Shown here piece after piece: positions 5,256 to 9,539 of a stretch of DNA of 9,539 nucleotides. The translations under genes and the position numbers were made by a program. The DNA lies in assembly GCA_900554935.1 (NCBI GenBank), contig USJF01000044.1, positions 1-9,539 of the forward strand, read 5' to 3'. The stretch is from an uncultured Porphyromonas sp. Its GTDB lineage: Bacteria; Bacteroidota; Bacteroidia; Bacteroidales; Porphyromonadaceae. The notes beneath the pieces are model-generated. The model was not told the origin of the DNA, did not search any database, and saw only the letters and a program-made list of their open reading frames with translations. How positions within the stretch are numbered: position 1 is the stretch's first letter; each line of letters opens with the position of its first letter.

Positions 5256-6926
5256 TTACTTATTCCGTGCCAATAGTGCTCTAGCATTGGCCAATGCGGC
5301 CTCGGTCATCTCTGCACCGGTGAGCATATTTGCCAATTCTCTAACTCTCTCCTCGCCACTTACCTCTTTAATGGTGGTAAAATATCCGCTCTCTTCCTCT
5401 ACCTTACTTACCACCAACTGATGAGCCGATAAGGCGGCTATCTGAGGTAGGTGTGTGATAGATAATACTTGGATATTCTGCCCTAATCGCTTCATTACTC
5501 CGCCAAGCTTCTCAGCCACTTCCCCACTGACGCCGGTATCTATCTCATCAAATATCACAGTAGGCAATACACTATGCTCTGCTAAGAGGGTTTTCAGCGC
5601 TAGCATAAATCGAGAAATCTCACCACCAGAAGCGATCTCTCGGATTGGCTGTAGTATAGTCTGCTTATTAGTAGCGAATAAAAACTGTACTGAATCGGCT
5701 CCATTCTCGGAGAGATTCTCAAGCGGTTGGAGGTCTACCTTAAAGGTAGCTCCTGCTATTCCTAGCTCTTTCATCAATGAATGTAACGGGGGCAATAGCT
5801 CCTGGGCTACTTTTGTACGGCTTTCGGTAAGTTGCTTTGATAGGACTTTTGCAGTGTCGTACTTCTTTGCTACTGACTTTCCCAACTCCAAGAGGTAGGC
5901 ATCGGAATTGGAGATATTATTGAGCGTCTCTTGGTATTGATCACGAAGTTGGATCAATTCATCGCTGTCACTGAGTTTAAACTTAAAGAGTAACCCTTGC
6001 AATAGATCTATCCTCTCCTCGATTCGTGCCAATTCACTAGGATCCACCTCAATGGTATCAAGCAGTCCCCCTGCCTCTCGGATCATATCTGATAGCTCAA
6101 GTTCGAGAGAGGTGAGGCGCTCATGTAGCTCCTTTACTTGCGAATAATGATCCGCAGCATGGGATAGCGAACGAGAGGCTGAATGTATCTGCTGAATCAC
6201 GCCAGGCACCTCCATATCGCTATCTGTAAAGGAGATAAGCAGATTGAGGGCATCGGTAATCTCAGTGGCATGCTGTGCCAAGGCTTGCCGCTCTTCTAGC
6301 TGGGCGAGTTCGCCACTTTTGAGATCAGCTTGATTAAGTTGCTCTAATTGGAAGGAGATAAACTCTTGCTCCTTGGCTTGCTCAGCAATCCTTTTTCGCT
6401 CCTTTTCTAGCTCTTTAGTTGCCGATTGGTAGGCTTCGTAGGCCTGGACGTATTTGTCCAACAACGTCTCATTACCTGCCAAAGTATCTAAGATGCTCAT
6501 CTGGTAATGTGTTTCGCCTATCAACATATTATGATGCTGCGAATGAATATCAGCCAACCGCTCACCTATCAACTTCATCACGGTAGTACTGACTGGGGTA
6601 TCATTGATGAAGGCACGGCTCTTTCCAGTGGTGGTAAGCTCTCTTCGCAGCTTACAGATCGGCTCGAAGTCTAGATCATTTTCCTCAAAGAGTTGCTCCA
6701 TACCTGGTACGCCATTGAGGTCGCAATCGGCCTCAATAATGGCTTTCTTAGCCCCTTCACGTATGGTCTTGGTATCGGCTCTATTGCCCAAAATCAAGCC
6801 GATAGCCCCCACTAGTATGGACTTTCCTGCACCTGTCTCACCGGTGATAGAGGTAAAGCCACTCTTGAGCCCTAGCACTAGCTCTTTGATCAGGATGAAA
6901 TCCTTTATGTATAACCTTGTAATCAT
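5256..6926 (-). CDS. recN: DNA repair protein RecN
   Basis: A 556-residue SMC-like ATPase that acts early in recombinational repair of double-strand breaks, holding broken ends or sister DNA for RecA; the length is normal. The N-terminal ATPase half has Walker A GETGAGKS (29-36) and the RecN-typical DIHSQHHNMLI (126-136). A coiled-coil region rich in Glu, Gln and Leu spans about 155-380. The C-terminal half has the ABC signature SGGEISRFMLALK (433-445), Walker B TVIFDEIDTGVSG (456-468) and the H-loop THLPQIAA (491-498). All key residues are present. The start ATG at 6926 overlaps the stop of the upstream DUF4835 gene (ATGA), which implies translational coupling. No SOS-type operator can be identified here because the promoter is upstream of the window. 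Confidence 0.96.
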   Translation of the reverse strand: MITRLYIKDFILIKELVLGLKSGFTSITGETGAGKSILVGAIGLILGNRADTKTIREGAKKAIIEADCDLNGVPGMEQLFEENDLDFEPICKLRRELTTTGKSRAFINDTPVSTTVMKLIGERLADIHSQHHNMLIGETHYQMSILDTLAGNETLLDKYVQAYEAYQSATKELEKERKRIAEQAKEQEFISFQLEQLNQADLKSGELAQLEERQALAQHATEITDALNLLISFTDSDMEVPGVIQQIHSASRSLSHAADHYSQVKELHERLTSLELELSDMIREAGGLLDTIEVDPSELARIEERIDLLQGLLFKFKLSDSDELIQLRDQYQETLNNISNSDAYLLELGKSVAKKYDTAKVLSKQLTESRTKVAQELLPPLHSLMKELGIAGATFKVDLQPLENLSENGADSVQFLFATNKQTILQPIREIASGGEISRFMLALKTLLAEHSVLPTVIFDEIDTGVSGEVAEKLGGVMKRLGQNIQVLSITHLPQIAALSAHQLVVSKVEEESGYFTTIKEVSGEERVRELANMLTGAEMTEAALANARALLARNK

Positions 6927-7822
6927 CGACTAAATACAATACTTGGAAATAGCTCTTCAACTAAATTGCGGGTATTGCCCACTTCAAGGGAACCTTGATG
7001 GGCCTTAAAGTGAGCACTCAAATCTTTTTCCTTTGAGTCAATGAAGAGTGTGAGGAATGAGGTGCTACTATCGTTGTCTTTCAACTGACGTAGCCCTTGT
7101 AGCACTACAGTGAGTACTTTATTATAAGCTGTTGGGAGTGAACTATCTATCCCTTCTCTATGGTATAAATACCACAACTCACGAAAGTAGCTACCCCACT
7201 TTGTCTGCAATTCGGACAAGTAGATTGCTGGTGAGAGTTTGGAAGATAATAGTGCGTTAGTCATCCCGCTATTATCTCGCCATCCAGCTTCAAAGAAACT
7301 ACTCCTAAGCACAAGATAATTGAGAAAAGGGGTGCCTCCGTAGAGCGAAAAGCTATCATAGTAGTACATCGCTCCCAATGTGGCGTAGTAATATATCATC
7401 TTGAGGAGGGGGGAGTCGGGAATATCTGCCCCTAAGAATGTGGGGCTGGATAGTGGATCAAAGGTAAATGCCACATCCTTCTCGTGGAATAGTACTAATG
7501 GTCGCTCTTCATCCTCCCCATACACAGGTCGGTAAAGAGCAATATCCAGATGGCCATTGTACTCATCACCAACCGACTGAGCTACAGAGAGGGAGAGCTG
7601 GATATGGATAGGTTGCTTAGGTCGCAATGCCACCTCAACCTCTGGAGCGTAACTGGCGAGCATAGATTCTATTTGACGCTGTAAGCTCTGCAAATCCATC
7701 TGCTTTTGTGCTGGAATGCCCTGCACGTTCAGGAGCACTTCTGGTGCAAAAAAGCTTTGACTTGTAGCCGATAGCCAGCTTAGCAAAAGCCCTGCGATTA
7801 TGCCCCACACCCTCTTCTCCAT
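6923..7822 (-). CDS. DUF4835 family secreted/periplasmic protein
   Basis: A 299-residue protein with an N-terminal signal peptide: MEKR, a hydrophobic core (WGIIAGLLLSWLSA), then a likely cut near ATSQS. The mature part fits the Bacteroidetes DUF4835 family: an early segment on measuring beta strands (PIHIQLSLSVA), a block with FHEKDVAFTFDP, then a Tyr-rich helix (MIYYYATLGAMYYYDSFS) and the helical end with FRELWYLYHREGID. The function is not known to me. I recall that some recent annotation calls this family PorD and links it to type IX secretion, but I cannot confirm that. It lies 6 bp after coaBC and overlaps recN by 4 bp. The neighbourhood coaBC - DUF4835 - recN is, from memory, widely conserved in Bacteroidetes. 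No membrane segments are seen beyond the signal, so it probably works in the periplasm or at the outer membrane. Confidence 0.85.
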   Translation of the reverse strand: MEKRVWGIIAGLLLSWLSATSQSFFAPEVLLNVQGIPAQKQMDLQSLQRQIESMLASYAPEVEVALRPKQPIHIQLSLSVAQSVGDEYNGHLDIALYRPVYGEDEERPLVLFHEKDVAFTFDPLSSPTFLGADIPDSPLLKMIYYYATLGAMYYYDSFSLYGGTPFLNYLVLRSSFFEAGWRDNSGMTNALLSSKLSPAIYLSELQTKWGSYFRELWYLYHREGIDSSLPTAYNKVLTVVLQGLRQLKDNDSSTSFLTLFIDSKEKDLSAHFKAHQGSLEVGNTRNLVEELFPSIVFSR

Positions 7823-7828
7823 ACAGCT

Positions 7829-9040
7829 TTACACGAAGCGTAGCTCCTCCATTCTATCAATGATTGCCTTCGCAACATTTCGCTTGCTCATCAGTGGCAA
7901 GTCCACAGCGCCCCCATTGAGTGCATCAAAGATGGTCACTTTATTAGTATCTACTTGGAAACCGGCACCTTCATTTTGCAAAGAATTGAGCACAATCATA
8001 TCGAGATGCTTACGAGACATCTTATCGAGCACCGCTTCAGTCTCCGTTTTCGTCTCAAGCGCAAAACCGATATGCCACTGTTGGGCAGACTTTAGCTTAC
8101 CTAGTTCAAGAGAGATATCGGGATTAGGAACCAAGTCCAAAGAGAGTGCACCCACCTGCTCCCGCTTTATCTTCTGGGCATTGGGCGAAGCTACCCGATA
8201 GTCTGCCACAGCTGCACAAAAGACCGCCACATCATACTCTGCACGCACTTTGAGGCACGCGTGGTACATCTCCTCAGCACTCTCAACCTGTACGATATCT
8301 ATATTATCGCTCTTCGGAAGCGAATCCACGGGGCCTGAAACGAAAGTGACATGGGCACCACGCTCTGCCAACTCCTCAGCAATAGCCTTGCCCATCTTGC
8401 CTGATGAGTAATTACCGATAAAGCGGACAGGATCAATTTTTTCGTACGTAGGACCAGAGGTCATCAAGACATTAAGACCAGTCAGTGTAGCCTGAGATGA
8501 GCCCTCAAAATACCTATTCAAGTTCTCAAAGATCTCCTCAGGCTCCGCCATACGCCCTTTGCCCACTAAGTGACTTGCTAGCTCGCCCTCCTTTGGCTCA
8601 ATAATATGCACCCCCCAGGAAGAGAGTCTATCAAGCGAAAGCTTGGTAGAAGGGTGGGCAAACATATCTAAATCCATCGCAGGAGCTACAAATACTGGAG
8701 CTCTGCAAGAGAGATATGTGGTAATCAGAAGATTATCGGCAATACCATTGGCCATCTTGCCAAGTGTACTTGCTGTAGCTGGGGCTATCACCATCGCATC
8801 GGCCCACACACCGAGGTCTACATGGCTATTCCATGACCCACTCCGCTCCTCGAAGAACTCCGAAAGCACCGCAGGGCCTGTGAGTGTTGATAGAGTGAGA
8901 GGCGTGATAAACTCCTTAGCGGCCGGCGTCATAACTACCTGCACCTCCGCCCCTGCTTTTACTAATAGCCTTGCCAATACGGCACTCTTGTACGCAGCGA
9001 TGCTACCAGTAATGCCAAGTACTATCTTCTTTCCTTTCAC
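7829..9040 (-). CDS. coaBC: Bifunctional phosphopantothenoylcysteine decarboxylase / phosphopantothenate-cysteine ligase (CoaBC, Dfp)
   Basis: A 403-residue fused enzyme for two steps of coenzyme A synthesis: ligation of cysteine to 4'-phosphopantothenate (CoaB) and flavin-dependent decarboxylation to 4'-phosphopantetheine (CoaC). The CoaC part (1-180) shows the flavin-binding GITGSIAAYK (9-18), catalytic His73 (NSHVDL) and APATASTLGKMANGIADNLL (86-105). The CoaB part (188-403) shows SGPTYEKIDPVRFIGNYSSG (195-214) with Asn210, and AAVADYR (276-282) with Lys290 in the QKIKRE segment. Two CoaC positions differ from E. coli: the PxMNxxMW motif reads PAMDLDMF (Asp123 for Asn), and the clamp cysteine before GRM is absent (ELASHLVGKGRM). 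I believe this is usual in Bacteroidetes. The start is GTG at 9040 and overlaps the upstream stop (GTGA). Confidence 0.95.
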   Translation of the reverse strand: MKGKKIVLGITGSIAAYKSAVLARLLVKAGAEVQVVMTPAAKEFITPLTLSTLTGPAVLSEFFEERSGSWNSHVDLGVWADAMVIAPATASTLGKMANGIADNLLITTYLSCRAPVFVAPAMDLDMFAHPSTKLSLDRLSSWGVHIIEPKEGELASHLVGKGRMAEPEEIFENLNRYFEGSSQATLTGLNVLMTSGPTYEKIDPVRFIGNYSSGKMGKAIAEELAERGAHVTFVSGPVDSLPKSDNIDIVQVESAEEMYHACLKVRAEYDVAVFCAAVADYRVASPNAQKIKREQVGALSLDLVPNPDISLELGKLKSAQQWHIGFALETKTETEAVLDKMSRKHLDMIVLNSLQNEGAGFQVDTNKVTIFDALNGGAVDLPLMSKRNVAKAIIDRMEELRFV

Positions 9041-9539
9041 TTTCGATCCGCCTTTATCATTAGTTTTTGCAGGTGCATCTTGGTATCTCGTGGGAAGTCA
9101 CCATTCATAATCCACCCGAAGTAACCGGGATCCTTCTGTAGCACCTTTACCACAGACTCTCCTTTGTACTTTCCGAAGTTAAAGCAAGGCGTACCACTTT
9201 GGTCATAAATCATACGCCCACCGAGATCCACCGCATCCATCTGCTTGGTATAATCACTGAGGCTCTCCACATCACGTGGAAGGTCGTCATACATCTCCAA
9301 CTGACCCTTAAGCACTTCATAGGTAGCCAGCGTATCCACATCGGCTGAGTGGGCTCCTTCCAATGCCTTACTTGTATAATACTGATAGGCAGCTGTAAGC
9401 GTCCGAGGCTCCTGCTTATAGTAGATCACCTGCACATCCACCACCTTACGATGGCTAAAGTCTACAGGGAGGCCTACTCTTTGTAGCTCCTCTGCCAAAA
9501 GAGGAATATCAAAGCGATTGCAGTTGTAACCACCTAAAT
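9037..9539 (-). CDS. DnaQ-like 3'-5' exonuclease, 5' end outside the window
   Basis: The last 166 residues of a DEDDh exonuclease of the DNA polymerase III epsilon type are visible; the frame is open to the window edge. Exo II lies at the very start of the visible part (LGGYNCNRFDIPLL, with N and FD). Exo III is HSADVDTLATYEV with the catalytic His and Asp. Exo I (DxE) must lie off the window. After the nuclease comes a short C-terminal module, FNFGKYKGESVVKVLQKDP followed by GYFGWIMNGDF, known from many Bacteroidetes exonucleases but of unclear role. The enzyme may serve in proofreading, repair or RNA/DNA trimming; which of these cannot be told here. Its stop overlaps the GTG start of coaBC by 4 bp. 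An initiation at the TTG at 9498 would drop the Exo II residues and is not the real start. Confidence 0.92.
   Translation of the reverse strand, partial: LGGYNCNRFDIPLLAEELQRVGLPVDFSHRKVVDVQVIYYKQEPRTLTAAYQYYTSKALEGAHSADVDTLATYEVLKGQLEMYDDLPRDVESLSDYTKQMDAVDLGGRMIYDQSGTPCFNFGKYKGESVVKVLQKDPGYFGWIMNGDFPRDTKMHLQKLMIKADRK

Noticed and set aside
7800..8201. Plus-strand gene of 133 codons opposite coaBC
   Set aside because: It is antisense to conserved CoaB motifs and Ser/Leu-rich in the manner of shadow frames.

Overview
The window looks like Bacteroidetes chromosome, most likely a Porphyromonas-like oral or gut anaerobe. The reasons are the family-specific DUF4835 gene next to recN and coaBC, the Bacteroidetes style of the tyrosine recombinases (IntDOT-like boxes with alanine in place of the first catalytic arginine), the lack of Shine-Dalgarno sequences, and a 23-bp intergenic minisatellite resembling those described in Porphyromonas gingivalis. 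The genus is an inference.

Left third (1-3321), an integration scar. The window opens inside the 3' half of a tRNA gene with a CAT anticodon (1-42). A 299-bp non-coding stretch follows. It holds an AT-rich hairpin with a T-run and a cluster of five GCTACA/TGTAGC hexamers nested in inverted repeats, the layout expected of recombinase arm sites or an operator. Next comes the N-terminal part of a plus-strand tyrosine recombinase, cut off near 765-785 by the tail of a convergent, apparently intact recombinase on the minus strand (752-2050). Upstream of that lies a second minus-strand recombinase (2092-3321), continuous in frame except for one internal TAA at 2686-2688. Three recombinases and no cargo suggest the decayed end of one or more tRNA-targeted elements.

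Middle (3322-4053), 732 bp without a gene. It contains dyads in front of the recombinase gene, two inverted pairs of GTTACC, a 22-bp tandem array (3616-3689), a 23-bp tandem array (3807-3944) that begins with a 17-bp perfect hairpin, and an intrinsic terminator (3990-4030) for the operon to its right.

Right part (4054-9539), a tightly packed minus-strand housekeeping operon. In transcription order it carries a DnaQ-like 3'-5' exonuclease (start off the window), coaBC (coenzyme A synthesis), a secreted DUF4835 protein, recN (double-strand break repair), rlmB (23S rRNA 2'-O-methylation) and ridA (imine/enamine deaminase). Junctions are 4-bp overlaps or 6-bp gaps, except 29 bp before ridA, so one transcript is likely. 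The products serve different pathways and are linked by co-transcription rather than one process.

I do not see a complete undescribed system. The best candidates for a second look are the 23-bp and 22-bp arrays, the two clusters of short inverted hexamers near the recombinase genes, and the single in-frame stop in the second recombinase.
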